A program made the position numbers and the translations under genes. 63,342 nucleotides of DNA. Origin: Photobacterium aphoticum (GTDB lineage Bacteria; Pseudomonadota; Gammaproteobacteria; Enterobacterales; Vibrionaceae). Below the pieces are notes generated by a model, which was not told where the DNA came from, made no database searches, and worked only from the letters and a program-made list of their open reading frames with translations. The stretch is from contig NZ_LDOV01000043.1 in assembly GCF_001029435.1 (NCBI RefSeq), forward strand, positions 1-63,342. The letters run 5' to 3'. Of the stretch, positions 7,620 through 16,982 are shown piece by piece. The stretch's first letter is position 1; every line of letters starts with the position of its first letter.

Positions 7620-10600
7620 TTTGGGTAAAAAGACTCTCGCTAGCTCTGCTTGGCATCTTGTTGGTGCTGGTGATGGCGATTGCGGCATTGCTATATACCC
7701 CGGCCGGGATCAAAGTGGCGTTGTGGGGTGCGGAAAAAGTCCTGCCAGCACTCTCTGTCGGTGGTAGCCAAGGCAGTTTACTGACGGGATTTTCCTTACA
7801 TGACGTGCGTTATCACGATGATCTGGTGGATTTGGATGCACAGAATGTGGCGTTGGTGATCGACGATCATTGTTTGCTGACCCCTGCGGTATGTGTGTCG
7901 CAACTCGCGCTGGATGGTGTGCGTTTTTCCATGCCGACCTTGCCGCCAACGACCGAGCCTGAGCCTACCGACAGTGAGCCGATGACGACCATCGAAATGC
8001 CACTGCCGATCCGTGTTGATAGTGTGGCGTTGAACGATATCCAGTTGGACATTCTAGGTAATAAGGTGGCTTGGAAAGCCTTTACGACCGCAGCCACCAT
8101 GGAAGGTGACACATTAACCCTGAAACCGACGGTATGGGACACCATCACCTTAGCGTTGGCACCGGCTGATCCTGCTGATACAGCAACGGCTAAGAAAGCT
8201 GAGGCCGACAAGACTCCCGCTGAACCGATCACCTTGCCAGAGGTTGTGTTACCACTGGTGGTGGATGTGGAACGTCTGACTGTGAAAGATTTCGCGCTAC
8301 AAGGCGACACACCACAAACAGTGAAATTGCTGGATTTAGTGGCCTCCGCCCGTGACAGCGATGTCAACGTGAAGAGTCTCGTATTGGATGTACCGCAAGG
8401 GCACCTGGAAGCGAAAGCTGATGTGACTTTGACGGGCGATTATCCGCTATCACTGGATGCCAACGCCGACATTGCGCTTGAGCCTTTGCAAGGTCATCAC
8501 CTTGCATTGAACGCGTCGGGCAGCGTGGCGGATTTGGCATTGAATGCGACCCTGCGCGGTACGTTGGATGCGGCGCTGTCCGGTAAATTGGCGCCGTTGG
8601 ATCCGCAATTACCGTTTGATTTGAATCTGAAAAGCCAGCACTTACAGTGGCCGATTGCCACGGCAGCGGATTTTACCTTGGATAAGACTCGCCTGACGGC
8701 GAAAGGTGATTTGTCGGCATTTCGCTTTGATCTTAAGAGTCAGATTGACGGCAAACCGATGCCGGCTGTTGGTGCGTCCCTGACCGGTAAAGGCAGCTTG
8801 TCTCATGTGGAATTGAGCAAACTGGCGTTGGATACCTTAGGAGGCAAGATCACCGGTAACGCCCGCGCGAGCTGGAAAGATCTGGTGAACTGGAAAGGTG
8901 AGCTGGCGTTTGAACATATTCAGCCTGGGCTGGAATGGAAGGATGTACAGGGGGATCTGAGCGGTCAATTGCGTACCTCCGGTGGCCTGACCCGTCAGGG
9001 CGGCTGGTATGTTGATCTGCCACAGTTGGTGGTGGATGGTACCGTGATGCAGCAGGATTTGGCGTTGAAAGGACAACTGACCGCCAGTGATAAATCCGGC
9101 AAGGGTAAGTTGGCGTTATCAACGGATGGCTTGTCCTTGAAGCACGGACCAAACGGACTGACAGCGCAAGGTAAATTGACCGATACGTGGGACATGAAAG
9201 CTGACATTCAGGCTCCGGATTTGGCCAAATCGGTACCGGGTCTACGCGGTCGTGTGGTGGGTAACGTTGCTTTAAGCGGCAAAATGGCCGAGCCTGATGT
9301 GGCTGTGGATCTGGAAGGCCAAGCAATGGGCTGGCAGGAATTGGCGACTTTGCAGCAGTTTCGCTTAAAAGGCATTGTGCATCCTTTGCCACAGTTACAT
9401 ACCGATATCACGCTGGATGCGGCAGGCGGTAAATATGATACCGTGACCATGAAAACGCTGGCCTTGGCATTGAAAGGCACCGAGCAAAACCATATCTTGT
9501 CGCTGGATGTGGACGCTGAGCCGGTCAGTACCTTACTGCGTTTACGTGGCGCGTTAGATCGCAACGTGGGCTGGAAAGGGATGCTGACCCGAGGTGAGAT
9601 CCGTACCGATATCGGTCCTTGGCGTTTGAACCGCCCGACGGCATTGGGGTACCAATTGAAGACACAACTGGCCTCGGTAGCCGCCCATTGCTGGCAGCAA
9701 GGTAAATCTTCGTTGTGCCTGACCAAAGATCTGGAAGCCGGCGTCAGCGGTCATGCCAATGTGGCGATCAATCATTTTGATTTCGGTCTGATAGCAAAGT
9801 ACCTACCAGAGCACATGACCCTGAAAGGGGAAGTGGGTGCAACGGCAGAAGCGACATGGGCACCGGCATCGGCACCATATGTGAAAGCCAATGTGCGTAT
9901 GCCTGCGGGCAGTTTCACTCAGCAAAACTCCGCCGAATTGGATCCGATGCAAATCGGCTGGGATAGCGTGACGCTGAATGCAGAAATGAAGCAGGACGTA
10001 TTGAATGCGGATTGGCTGGTGGCGGTACGTAACAACGGGGATTTGAGCGGGCGGGCGACCGTGACGCAGTTAACCGGTGATAAACAACTGTCGGCTAACG
10101 TGAAGCTGGATCGTTTCATGCTCGATTTCCTCAAGCCGTTATTGATGGACTATCACACTTTCTCTGGCCAGGTAGACGCCAACCTCAATGTGACCGGGCC
10201 GGTAATGCACCCTGCCGTGGAAGGTTTGCTCAAGGTGAGTAACGTCAAAGCCATGGGTCGCACCGTACCAGTGGATGTGGACAGCGCGAACATTACTGCC
10301 ACCTTCAATGGTTACCGTGCCAAACTGAGCGGGGAAGTGATCACGCCGGATGGCAAACTGAACCTGACCGGTAGCGGTGACTGGCAAGATCTGACAGCGT
10401 GGAAGAGTCAGTTGCGCGTGAATGGGCGTGAGCTGGAAGTGAACGTGCCGCCGATGCTGGCAGTGAAAGTGAGTCCGGATCTGACCATTAAGGCCACGCC
10501 GCAAGAAGCGGAAGTGACCGGTAGCGTGGGGATCCCTTGGGGACGTATCACGGTGGATCAATTGCCAGAATCGGCCGTGGCCGTCTCGAAAGATGAAGTG

Positions 10601-11365
10601 CTGCTAAATGCCAATATGCAGCCGATCGACCCGGAAAAACCGATCCCGTTTACCCTGAAAACCAATGTACTGGTGAAGATTGGCGATGACGTGAAGCTGT
10701 CAGCATTTGGTCTGAATGCGGGCTTGGTCGGTGACTTGAACGTGAGACAAAATAAGAAAGGCCCATTGGTCTACGGGGAAATCAACCTGCAGAACGGTAC
10801 GTACCGCTCGTTTGCGCAGGAGTTGGTGATCCGCAAAGGGCAGATTTTGTTTAACGGGCCGGCTGATCAACCGTATTTGTCGATTGAAGCGATCCGCGAT
10901 CCGGACAATATCGAAGACGACGTGATTGCGGGGATCCGTGTTACCGGGCCGGCAGACAAACCGAAAGTCGATATTTTCTCTGATCCGGCGATGCCGCAAC
11001 AAAATGCGCTGTCGTACATTTTGCGTGGTAAGAACCTCGACAGTGAATCGGGTGATAGCAGTGATGCGATGACCACCGCACTGATCAGTATGGGCTTGGC
11101 ACAAAGTGGCCAGTTAGTGGGTACGGTCGGTGAAGCCTTTGGGGTACAAGATCTGGCGTTAGATACCGCCGGCTCCGGCTCCGATTCTCAGGTGACCATC
11201 AGTGGTTATATTGCTCCGGGCTTGCAGGTGAAATACGGCGTCGGGATCTTTGAATCGATCGGGGAGTTTACGGTGCGATACCGCCTGATGAAGGGGTTGT
11301 ATGTCGAGGTGGTTTCAGGCCTCGATAGTGCCGTCGACTTGCTGTACCAGTTTGAATTTAACTGA
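7616..11365 (+). CDS. tamB: TamB, envelope-spanning translocation and assembly protein
   Basis: A 1249-residue protein anchored by an N-terminal membrane helix (about 8-28). A long AsmA-like, beta-rich repetitive body follows, with the TamB/DUF490 domain over roughly the last 350 residues (motifs NGPADQPYLSIEA, GPADKPKVDIFSDP, LSYILRG). It ends in an aromatic YQFEFN tail. TamB proteins form a hydrophobic groove across the periplasm and dock with TamA. Length agrees with the enteric homologue (1259). A Thr/Pro/Glu-rich linker near residues 105-125 and an Ala/Lys/Glu-rich stretch near 180-200 look like variable spacers. Confidence 0.96.
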   Translation: MIWVKRLSLALLGILLVLVMAIAALLYTPAGIKVALWGAEKVLPALSVGGSQGSLLTGFSLHDVRYHDDLVDLDAQNVALVIDDHCLLTPAVCVSQLALDGVRFSMPTLPPTTEPEPTDSEPMTTIEMPLPIRVDSVALNDIQLDILGNKVAWKAFTTAATMEGDTLTLKPTVWDTITLALAPADPADTATAKKAEADKTPAEPITLPEVVLPLVVDVERLTVKDFALQGDTPQTVKLLDLVASARDSDVNVKSLVLDVPQGHLEAKADVTLTGDYPLSLDANADIALEPLQGHHLALNASGSVADLALNATLRGTLDAALSGKLAPLDPQLPFDLNLKSQHLQWPIATAADFTLDKTRLTAKGDLSAFRFDLKSQIDGKPMPAVGASLTGKGSLSHVELSKLALDTLGGKITGNARASWKDLVNWKGELAFEHIQPGLEWKDVQGDLSGQLRTSGGLTRQGGWYVDLPQLVVDGTVMQQDLALKGQLTASDKSGKGKLALSTDGLSLKHGPNGLTAQGKLTDTWDMKADIQAPDLAKSVPGLRGRVVGNVALSGKMAEPDVAVDLEGQAMGWQELATLQQFRLKGIVHPLPQLHTDITLDAAGGKYDTVTMKTLALALKGTEQNHILSLDVDAEPVSTLLRLRGALDRNVGWKGMLTRGEIRTDIGPWRLNRPTALGYQLKTQLASVAAHCWQQGKSSLCLTKDLEAGVSGHANVAINHFDFGLIAKYLPEHMTLKGEVGATAEATWAPASAPYVKANVRMPAGSFTQQNSAELDPMQIGWDSVTLNAEMKQDVLNADWLVAVRNNGDLSGRATVTQLTGDKQLSANVKLDRFMLDFLKPLLMDYHTFSGQVDANLNVTGPVMHPAVEGLLKVSNVKAMGRTVPVDVDSANITATFNGYRAKLSGEVITPDGKLNLTGSGDWQDLTAWKSQLRVNGRELEVNVPPMLAVKVSPDLTIKATPQEAEVTGSVGIPWGRITVDQLPESAVAVSKDEVLLNANMQPIDPEKPIPFTLKTNVLVKIGDDVKLSAFGLNAGLVGDLNVRQNKKGPLVYGEINLQNGTYRSFAQELVIRKGQILFNGPADQPYLSIEAIRDPDNIEDDVIAGIRVTGPADKPKVDIFSDPAMPQQNALSYILRGKNLDSESGDSSDAMTTALISMGLAQSGQLVGTVGEAFGVQDLALDTAGSGSDSQVTISGYIAPGLQVKYGVGIFESIGEFTVRYRLMKGLYVEVVSGLDSAVDLLYQFEFN

Positions 11366-11398
11366 TTTGACTGGCCAATGATGCAACGTAGATAACAC

Positions 11399-11437
11399 AA
11401 AGGGCATGCTGAGGAGATCCTCTGCATGCCCTTTTTT
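11399..11437 (+). terminator. Terminator after tamB
   Basis: AAAGGGCATGC and GCATGCCCTTT form an 11-bp stem with a 14-nt loop and a T-rich tail. It lies 34 bp past the tamB stop and just before the ytfP ribosome site, so ytfP may depend on read-through or its own promoter. Confidence 0.8.
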
Positions 11438-11451
11438 ATAAGGAGAAAGAG

Positions 11452-11823
11452 ATGTTGGTGTTTGCCTATGGCACGTTACGCGCCGGGGAAAGTAATGCAC
11501 ATTTTCTCGCGAAAGCGACGAGGCTGGGGGCATATCGATTGCCTGCGGGTTATCGATTGTATGATCTTGGCGCGTATCCGGCGGCGATAGAGGATGCCGA
11601 TGGCACTGGATTAACGGGAGAGGTGTACGCGATAGACGATGCGCAGCTGGCGGCGTTAGACAGGCTCGAGGAGTACCCGGAGGAATATGATCGGGTATTG
11701 ATAAAGACCCCATGGGGAGAGGCGTGGCTGTATGTGTACAATGCCGCGCGCGATGATGCTCTGGAGCAGGCACCGTTAATTGCCGGAGGGGATTGGTGTC
11801 AACGCACGCGTCCGGCAACATAA
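11452..11823 (+). CDS. ytfP: YtfP, gamma-glutamylcyclotransferase-like protein
   Basis: A 123-residue cytoplasmic protein of the GGCT-like (AIG2) fold. It has the N-terminal FAYGTLRAGESN substrate loop and the catalytic-type Glu in LTGEVYAID (about residue 60). It may cleave gamma-glutamyl dipeptides or amines, but the substrate is unproven in this family. AAGGAG lies 8 bases before the ATG. Position after tamB is conserved with E. coli. Confidence 0.92.
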   Translation: MLVFAYGTLRAGESNAHFLAKATRLGAYRLPAGYRLYDLGAYPAAIEDADGTGLTGEVYAIDDAQLAALDRLEEYPEEYDRVLIKTPWGEAWLYVYNAARDDALEQAPLIAGGDWCQRTRPAT

Positions 11824-11865
11824 AATCTGTGTGCTATGGCCGGTTAAGAAAGGTCTTATACCGTG

Positions 11866-12234
11866 TTATTTAGGCTGGCTTTCCAGCAGAGCCTGATAAC
11901 TTTCGCCATTATAAATACGGGTATAACCTTGCTGTTTGAGCACACTTTCTGCCAATCCTGCACGGTGACCGGAGCGGCAATAGAGAAAGATCGGTTGGGA
12001 TTTATCCGGTGCCAGCGTGGTCAGTTGGGCGATTTTGTCGTGCGGAATATTAATGGCGTTCGGCAAATGACCCGCGATGAATTCTTGATGAGAGCGCACA
12101 TCCACAAGCAGGGGTTTCTCTGCTTGTAATTCATGGTGATATTGCCAGAAATGGGTCGGTGAGACGACGTCAGCCAGTGCAGAGCCTGAAAGCAGGCCTA
12201 AAGACAAAAGAGCGGCACGAACAAGCCGTTGCAT
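11866..12234 (-). CDS. Periplasmic single-domain rhodanese
   Basis: A 122-residue protein with a signal peptide (about 1-22, ending ALAD) and one rhodanese domain: VDVRSHQEF, GHLPNAINIPH and the active-site loop YCRSGHRA, whose Cys carries persulfide. It resembles PspE/GlpE-type thiosulfate sulfurtransferases, exported here. I chose the ATG at 12234 because AAGGA lies 8 bases upstream and the signal peptide starts there. It follows ppa in the same orientation after a terminator. Confidence 0.88.
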   Translation of the reverse strand: MQRLVRAALLSLGLLSGSALADVVSPTHFWQYHHELQAEKPLLVDVRSHQEFIAGHLPNAINIPHDKIAQLTTLAPDKSQPIFLYCRSGHRAGLAESVLKQQGYTRIYNGESYQALLESQPK

Positions 12235-12280
12235 GGTGGAGATCCTTATTGATACGTGACCCTTGGTTGATGGGGTCTTG

Positions 12281-12314
12281 AAAGGCACCCATACGAGTCT
12301 GTCCGGGTGCCTTG
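12281..12314 (-). terminator. Terminator after ppa
   Basis: On the minus strand, AAGGCACCC and GGGTGCCTT pair around a 14-nt loop, ending in TTTC. It lies directly downstream of the ppa stop and upstream of the rhodanese gene. Confidence 0.7.
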
Positions 12315-12320
12315 ATTCTA

Positions 12321-12851
12321 TTACTTCTCTTGGGCGCGTTTAAACGACTCAAGAATTTCCTGTTTAGCGGCAGCGGCGTCTGCCCAGCCTTCCACTTTAA
12401 CCCACTTACCCGGTTCCAGTTCTTTATATCGCTCAAAGAAATGGGTGATTTGTGCTTTTAATAGCGCCGGTAGATCATCGACATCCTGCACATGATCATA
12501 CTCTTTGGTGAGTTTAGAGTGCGGTACCGCCACGACTTTGGCATCTTCACCCGACTCATCACTCATTTTGAGCACGCCCACTGGACGACAGCGGATCACG
12601 GCACCGGGTACTAAAGGATACGGGGTTGGGACAAGTACATCGACGGGATCACCATCGAGTGACAAAGTGTGGTTCACGTAGCCGTAGTTGCACGGATAGA
12701 ACATGGGTGTCGACATAAAACGGTCCACAAACACTGCACCCGTATCTTTGTCGACTTCGTACTTGATAGGATCCGCGTTGGCTGGGATCTCAATGACGAC
12801 ATAGATATCTTCCGGGATGTCCTTTCCTGCAGGTACCTGATTCAGGCTCAT
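12321..12851 (-). CDS. ppa: Inorganic pyrophosphatase
   Basis: A 176-residue cytoplasmic family I pyrophosphatase that hydrolyses PPi to two phosphates with Mg2+, pulling biosynthetic reactions forward. The signature DGDPVDVLVPTPYPL (about 66-80) carries the metal-binding aspartates. Conserved VEIPANADPIKYEVDK is near the N-terminus and YKELEPGKWVKVEGW near the C-terminus. Length equals the E. coli enzyme. AAGGAAGAG precedes the ATG. Confidence 0.98.
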   Translation of the reverse strand: MSLNQVPAGKDIPEDIYVVIEIPANADPIKYEVDKDTGAVFVDRFMSTPMFYPCNYGYVNHTLSLDGDPVDVLVPTPYPLVPGAVIRCRPVGVLKMSDESGEDAKVVAVPHSKLTKEYDHVQDVDDLPALLKAQITHFFERYKELEPGKWVKVEGWADAAAAKQEILESFKRAQEK

Positions 12852-13014
12852 GATCTCTTCCTTTTGTTGGGTTAACGAAATGTTGGTGATGTTGAAATTA
12901 TAATACCAACATCGTTAATTCTTTGTCTAATTTCCCCTGCGTGCTATTGCGCATCTGCAGGGGGAGAAAACGTGACAGTATTGAGGAAGACACTGGCAGA
13001 CAAGTGATGTCAGA

Positions 13015-14025
13015 TTAATCCGGAAACTCGCTCAGGAAGGCTTCGACCTGACGCACCATGGTGCGAGAGCCCACGAAGAACGGCACGCGCTGGTGTAATT
13101 CCGTCGGGATGATCTCCATGATCCGCTGTGCGCCGTCAGAGGCTTCACCGCCGGCTTGTTCAATCAAAAAGGCCATCGGGTTGCATTCGTACAGTAAGCG
13201 CAGTTTCCCGTTCGGATGGGTCGCTGTGCTTGGGTAGAGATAAATGCCACCTTTTAACAGGTTACGGTGGAAATCAGCCACTAATGAGCCAATGTAGCGC
13301 GAGGTGTAGGGACGGTCGTCTTCCGGTACATTTTCCTGGCAGTACTTGATGTACTTTTTGATCCCCATCGGGAAGCGAATGTAGTTCCCTTCGTTGATCG
13401 AGTAGATTTTGCCCGCTTCAGGGATCGCCATACGCTCGTGTGACAGGCAGAACACCCCTAAAGACGGATCATACGTGAAGCCGTGTACCCCGTTACCGGT
13501 GGTGTACACCAACATGGTGGAAGAGCCGTAAATGATGTAGCCCGCTGCGACTTGCTGGTGGCCGGGTTGCAGGAAATCTTCTTGTGTCGGTGGGGTGCCG
13601 ACAGGGGAGACGCGGCGGTAGATGGAGAAAATGGTGCCGACAGAGACATTCACATCGATGTTGGAGGAGCCATCAAGTGGATCCATCAGTACCACGTATT
13701 TGGCATTGCGGTTGAGCTCTTTGTTGAAGGCGACAGCTTCGTCTTCTTCTTCGCTCGCGACACCACACACTTGGTCGCGGGCTTCAAGGGCGGCTTTGAA
13801 TTTGTCGTTGGCATACACATCGAGTTTTTGTTGCTCTTCGCCCTGAATGTTTTCGCCGCCGACCGCACCGGTAATATCTACCAAGCCGGCTTTGTTGATT
13901 TCGCGGTTGACGATTTTCGCCGCCAGTTTGATGGAGCCCAGCAGTGAGGACAATTCACCGCTGGCATGGGGGAAGTCATTCTGTTTCTCGACAATAAATT
14001 CACCAAGGGTTTTCATCTCGGACAT
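13015..14025 (-). CDS. fbp: Class I fructose-1,6-bisphosphatase
   Basis: A 336-residue gluconeogenic enzyme converting fructose-1,6-bisphosphate to fructose-6-phosphate. The metal site DPLDGSSNIDVNVSVGTIF lies near residue 118, with EEEDEAV before it and GGEASDGAQRIMEI near the C-terminus. I start it at the ATG at 14025 (MSEMKTLGEF) because AAGGA lies 6 bases upstream; an ATG at 14040 overlaps this ribosome site. It is divergent from mpl, as in E. coli. Confidence 0.97.
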   Translation of the reverse strand: MSEMKTLGEFIVEKQNDFPHASGELSSLLGSIKLAAKIVNREINKAGLVDITGAVGGENIQGEEQQKLDVYANDKFKAALEARDQVCGVASEEEDEAVAFNKELNRNAKYVVLMDPLDGSSNIDVNVSVGTIFSIYRRVSPVGTPPTQEDFLQPGHQQVAAGYIIYGSSTMLVYTTGNGVHGFTYDPSLGVFCLSHERMAIPEAGKIYSINEGNYIRFPMGIKKYIKYCQENVPEDDRPYTSRYIGSLVADFHRNLLKGGIYLYPSTATHPNGKLRLLYECNPMAFLIEQAGGEASDGAQRIMEIIPTELHQRVPFFVGSRTMVRQVEAFLSEFPD

Positions 14026-14137
14026 ATACAATCCTTGCATCCTGTTGTCATAAGAGTGAATAACTCAGGTACAATGTTATTTATTGACAATTTGTGTACC
14101 CAAGTGGGATCAGCGCGATTTACAGCGTATCGCCTGT

Positions 14138-14164
14138 TTGTATATAAAGAATTGTATATAAAGA
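14138..14164. repeat. Tandem 13-bp AT-rich direct repeat upstream of mpl
   Basis: TTGTATATAAAGA occurs twice (14138-14150 and 14152-14164) with one intervening base. It lies in the fbp-mpl divergent promoter region, about 72 bp before the mpl start. Each copy contains a TATAAA-like -10 element. Confidence 0.7.
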
Positions 14165-14235
14165 TCTTTTTTATGGTAACGAAGTAACGCGGAAGCGTGA
14201 AACCATCAATTTATTTACTGAGTGAGCCGATTGTT

Positions 14236-15600
14236 ATGCATATCCATATTCTAGGTATTTGCGGCACATTTATGGGCGGTGCGGCGATCCTTGCCCGACA
14301 GCTGGGCCATAAAGTCACAGGTTGTGATGCCAACGTTTATCCCCCAATGAGTACCTTACTAGAGTCTCAAGGTATTGAAATTATTCAGGGATACGATCCA
14401 TCTCAGTTGGATCCTGCGCCGGATTTGGTGGTGGTCGGTAACGCCATGAGCCGTGGTAACCCGTGTGTGGAATATGTGTTGAACCACAATCTTCGCTACA
14501 CCTCAGGCCCGCAATGGCTACAAGAGTTTCTGCTCCATGATCGCTGGGTATTGGCGGTGGCAGGGACTCACGGCAAAACAACAACAGCCAGTATGCTGGC
14601 TTGGATCTTAGAAGATTGCGGTTATCAGCCGGGCTTCTTGGTCGGCGGCGTGCTGGGCAACTTTGGTGTGTCGGCTCGACTGGGTGAAAGCATGTTCTTC
14701 GTGGTGGAAGCCGACGAATATGACAGTGCTTTTTTTGACAAGCGTTCAAAGTTTGTCCATTACCACCCACGCACTCTGATCATGAATAACCTGGAATTTG
14801 ACCACGCAGATATCTTTGATGACTTAAAAGCCATTCAGCGTCAGTTCCATCATCTCGTTCGCACTGTGCCGGGCAATGGCCGTATTTTCGCCCCTAAAGG
14901 TGTGCCGGCGATTGATCAGACCTTGGACATGGGCTGTTGGAGTGAGCTGGAATACATCGGCGATGATGGTCATTGGCTGGCGAAAAAATGTGATGAGGCC
15001 GGTAGCCGTTTCGATGTCTTCTTGGATGGTAATGCCGTTGGCACTGTCGATTGGGCATTGATTGGCGATCACAATGTCAATAACGCGTTAATGGCGATTG
15101 CGGCTGCCCGCCATGTGGGCGTGACACCGGATCTGGCGTGTGAGGCGTTAGCCGGTTTTATCAATACCAAGCGTCGTCTGGAGCTGAAAGGCGAGCAGCA
15201 CGGTGTGCGTGTGTATGATGATTTTGCCCACCACCCAACGGCAGTGGAATTAACGCTGGGCGGGTTACGTGCCAAAGTGGGCGAATCACGCATTCTTGCG
15301 GTGCTTGAGCCGCGCTCTAACACCATGAAATTGGGCGTGCACAAAGCGGATCTGGCCCCTGCTTTGGCGGCCGCCGATGAAGTGTTTATCTACCAGCCGG
15401 ACAACATTCCTTGGTCGGTGGATGAGATCGCTAAACATTGTACGCAGCCGGCGCAGACCGATGCGGATCTGGATGCGCTGGTGGCCAAGATTGTTGCGGC
15501 CGCTCAACCGGGTGACAACATTCTGGTGATGAGTAACGGTGGCTTTGGTGGTATTCACGGTAAATTGTTGACGGCACTGGAGGCAAAGAGTGAGTGCTGA
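14236..15600 (+). CDS. mpl: Murein tripeptide ligase Mpl
   Basis: A 454-residue cytoplasmic Mur ligase that joins recycled L-Ala-gamma-D-Glu-meso-DAP to UDP-MurNAc. The start at 14236 gives MHIHILGICGTFMGG, the canonical N-terminus; a GTG at 14197 would add 13 unrelated residues. ATP-binding loop GTHGKTTTASM is near residue 117, followed by EADEYDSAFFDKRSKF, NNLEFDHADIFDD and the C-terminal YDDFAHHPTAV and LEPRSNTMK motifs. It overlaps the start of ubiX by 11 bp. Confidence 0.97.
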   Translation: MHIHILGICGTFMGGAAILARQLGHKVTGCDANVYPPMSTLLESQGIEIIQGYDPSQLDPAPDLVVVGNAMSRGNPCVEYVLNHNLRYTSGPQWLQEFLLHDRWVLAVAGTHGKTTTASMLAWILEDCGYQPGFLVGGVLGNFGVSARLGESMFFVVEADEYDSAFFDKRSKFVHYHPRTLIMNNLEFDHADIFDDLKAIQRQFHHLVRTVPGNGRIFAPKGVPAIDQTLDMGCWSELEYIGDDGHWLAKKCDEAGSRFDVFLDGNAVGTVDWALIGDHNVNNALMAIAAARHVGVTPDLACEALAGFINTKRRLELKGEQHGVRVYDDFAHHPTAVELTLGGLRAKVGESRILAVLEPRSNTMKLGVHKADLAPALAAADEVFIYQPDNIPWSVDEIAKHCTQPAQTDADLDALVAKIVAAAQPGDNILVMSNGGFGGIHGKLLTALEAKSEC

Positions 15601-16234
15601 TCGCAACACATCCTCTGTGGGTGATAAGCGTATCACGCTGGCATGGACGGGGGCGTCCGGTGCGCCTTATGGTCTGCGTTTGCTGGAGTGTCTGCTCGCG
15701 GCTGATTATCAGGTGTATCTGTTGATCTCCTCGGCAGCACGGGTGGTGTTGGCCACCGAACACGGCCTGAAGTTACCGTCGGGGCCGGAGGCAGCGCAAC
15801 AGGCACTTATCGCTCATCTAGGGTGTGAGAACGGTCAGCTGATCGTGTGTGGCAAAGAAGATTGGTTCTCGCCGGTGGCCTCGGGCTCTGCCGCGCCCAA
15901 GCAGATGGTCGTTTGTCCTTGTTCTGCGGGTACCTTGGCTTCGGTGGCACACGGGATGTCCGATAACTTGCTGGAACGCGCTGCCGATGTGGTGATGAAA
16001 GAGCGTGGGCAGTTGTTGATGGTCGTACGGGAAACGCCTTTCTCTACGTTGCACTTGGAGAATATGTTGAAGCTCTCCAAAATGGGCGTGACCATCATGC
16101 CGGCCGCACCGGGTTTTTATCATCAGCCTCAGTCAATTGAAGACTTGGTGGATTTTATGGTGGCAAGGATCCTCGATCACCTTGGCGTATCCCAAGGCTT
16201 AGTGCCGCGCTGGGGATATGATCACCGCCAATAG
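15590..16234 (+). CDS. ubiX: Flavin prenyltransferase UbiX
   Basis: A 214-residue enzyme that attaches a dimethylallyl group to FMN, making the prenyl-FMN cofactor used by the decarboxylase UbiD in ubiquinone synthesis. Motifs: WTGASGAPYGLRLL at the N-terminus (FMN phosphate binding), CPCSAGTLASVAHGMSDNL in the middle and MPAAPGFYHQPQSIEDLVDF near the end. It starts at GTG 15590 with GGAGG 6 bases upstream, inside the end of mpl. The first 12 residues are an extension before the family core. Confidence 0.96.
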   Translation: MSADRNTSSVGDKRITLAWTGASGAPYGLRLLECLLAADYQVYLLISSAARVVLATEHGLKLPSGPEAAQQALIAHLGCENGQLIVCGKEDWFSPVASGSAAPKQMVVCPCSAGTLASVAHGMSDNLLERAADVVMKERGQLLMVVRETPFSTLHLENMLKLSKMGVTIMPAAPGFYHQPQSIEDLVDFMVARILDHLGVSQGLVPRWGYDHRQ

Positions 16235-16274
16235 GCCATCTAGCGCGACATAATCTATACCGAACATGACATTA

Positions 16275-16303
16275 AACAGCCCGCAGTGATGCGGGCTTTT
16301 TTG
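16275..16303 (+). terminator. Terminator of mpl-ubiX
   Basis: AGCCCGC and GCGGGCT form a 7-bp stem with a 6-nt loop followed by six T. It lies about 40 bp after the ubiX stop. Confidence 0.88.
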
Positions 16304-16336
16304 TGTGTGGTGTGGGCGTATCGTGACGGTGTGTGT

Positions 16337-16798
16337 TCAGTCGTTGTCGTCATCCTCTTCTTGCGAGGACGGTTTAATGACCAAGACGTTGATGGGGGAG
16401 TTCTCGACCACTTTCGCCGTGACAGACCCCAGCAGGACTTGGTCGAGGGTGGAACGTTGGTGGCTGGGCATGATGATCAGATCGGCGCCCAGACGGTTTG
16501 CATACTCAACAATGGTGGTCCAGATTTTCCCTTCGCACACACATTGGTGATGCACAATTTCCGGCGGAATGTGCTCATCGGCAAAGGCTTTGAGTTGTTG
16601 CTGGGTATCTTGCAGCATCTGGCGGGCGGCATCTTTGGGAAAGTAACTGGAGACCATCGCCAGATGCACCCCCGGTAACACCATGAGCAGGTGGATGGTC
16701 GCGTTGGTGTGTTTGGCTTGCCACACCGCCATGGCGACCGCCTTATCCGCAAACCCAGGCTCATTGAGATCGACAGGCACTAACAGTTGTCTATACAT
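16337..16798 (-). CDS. Universal stress protein (UspA family) linked to a TRAP transporter
   Basis: A 153-residue UspA-fold protein with the N-terminal LLVPVDLNE strand and a C-terminal nucleotide-loop-like region MPSHQRSTLDQVLLGSVTAKVV. The usual GxxGxxxxG pattern is only partly kept. UspA proteins encoded with TRAP transporters (TeaD in Halomonas) modulate the transporter and bind ATP. It lies downstream of the TAXI permease in the same orientation, but a terminator at 16915-16941 separates them, so it may have its own promoter. An acidic tail (EEDDDND) ends the protein. Confidence 0.88.
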   Translation of the reverse strand: MYRQLLVPVDLNEPGFADKAVAMAVWQAKHTNATIHLLMVLPGVHLAMVSSYFPKDAARQMLQDTQQQLKAFADEHIPPEIVHHQCVCEGKIWTTIVEYANRLGADLIIMPSHQRSTLDQVLLGSVTAKVVENSPINVLVIKPSSQEEDDDND

Positions 16799-16914
16799 AA
16801 TGTTGGCGCTCCTTGAGAGGAAGAGGCTACGTATAGTGTATATCTCCCTGCGTAAACGTGCCGTCTCTCTTGCGTGATGGGCGAGTCATGACACTGTAAG
16901 GGAAGCTCATCATG

Positions 16915-16941
16915 AAAAAGGCCCTTTGCATGAAAGGGCCT
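16915..16941 (-). terminator. Terminator after the TRAP permease
   Basis: On the minus strand, AGGCCCTTT and AAAGGGCCT form a 9-bp stem with a 5-nt loop, followed by TTTTTC. It lies about 40 bp past the permease stop and before the usp gene. Confidence 0.85.
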
Positions 16942-16982
16942 GTGGTTTAGGTTGGAAGGATGTCTCGTGAGCGTTGGAGCGG

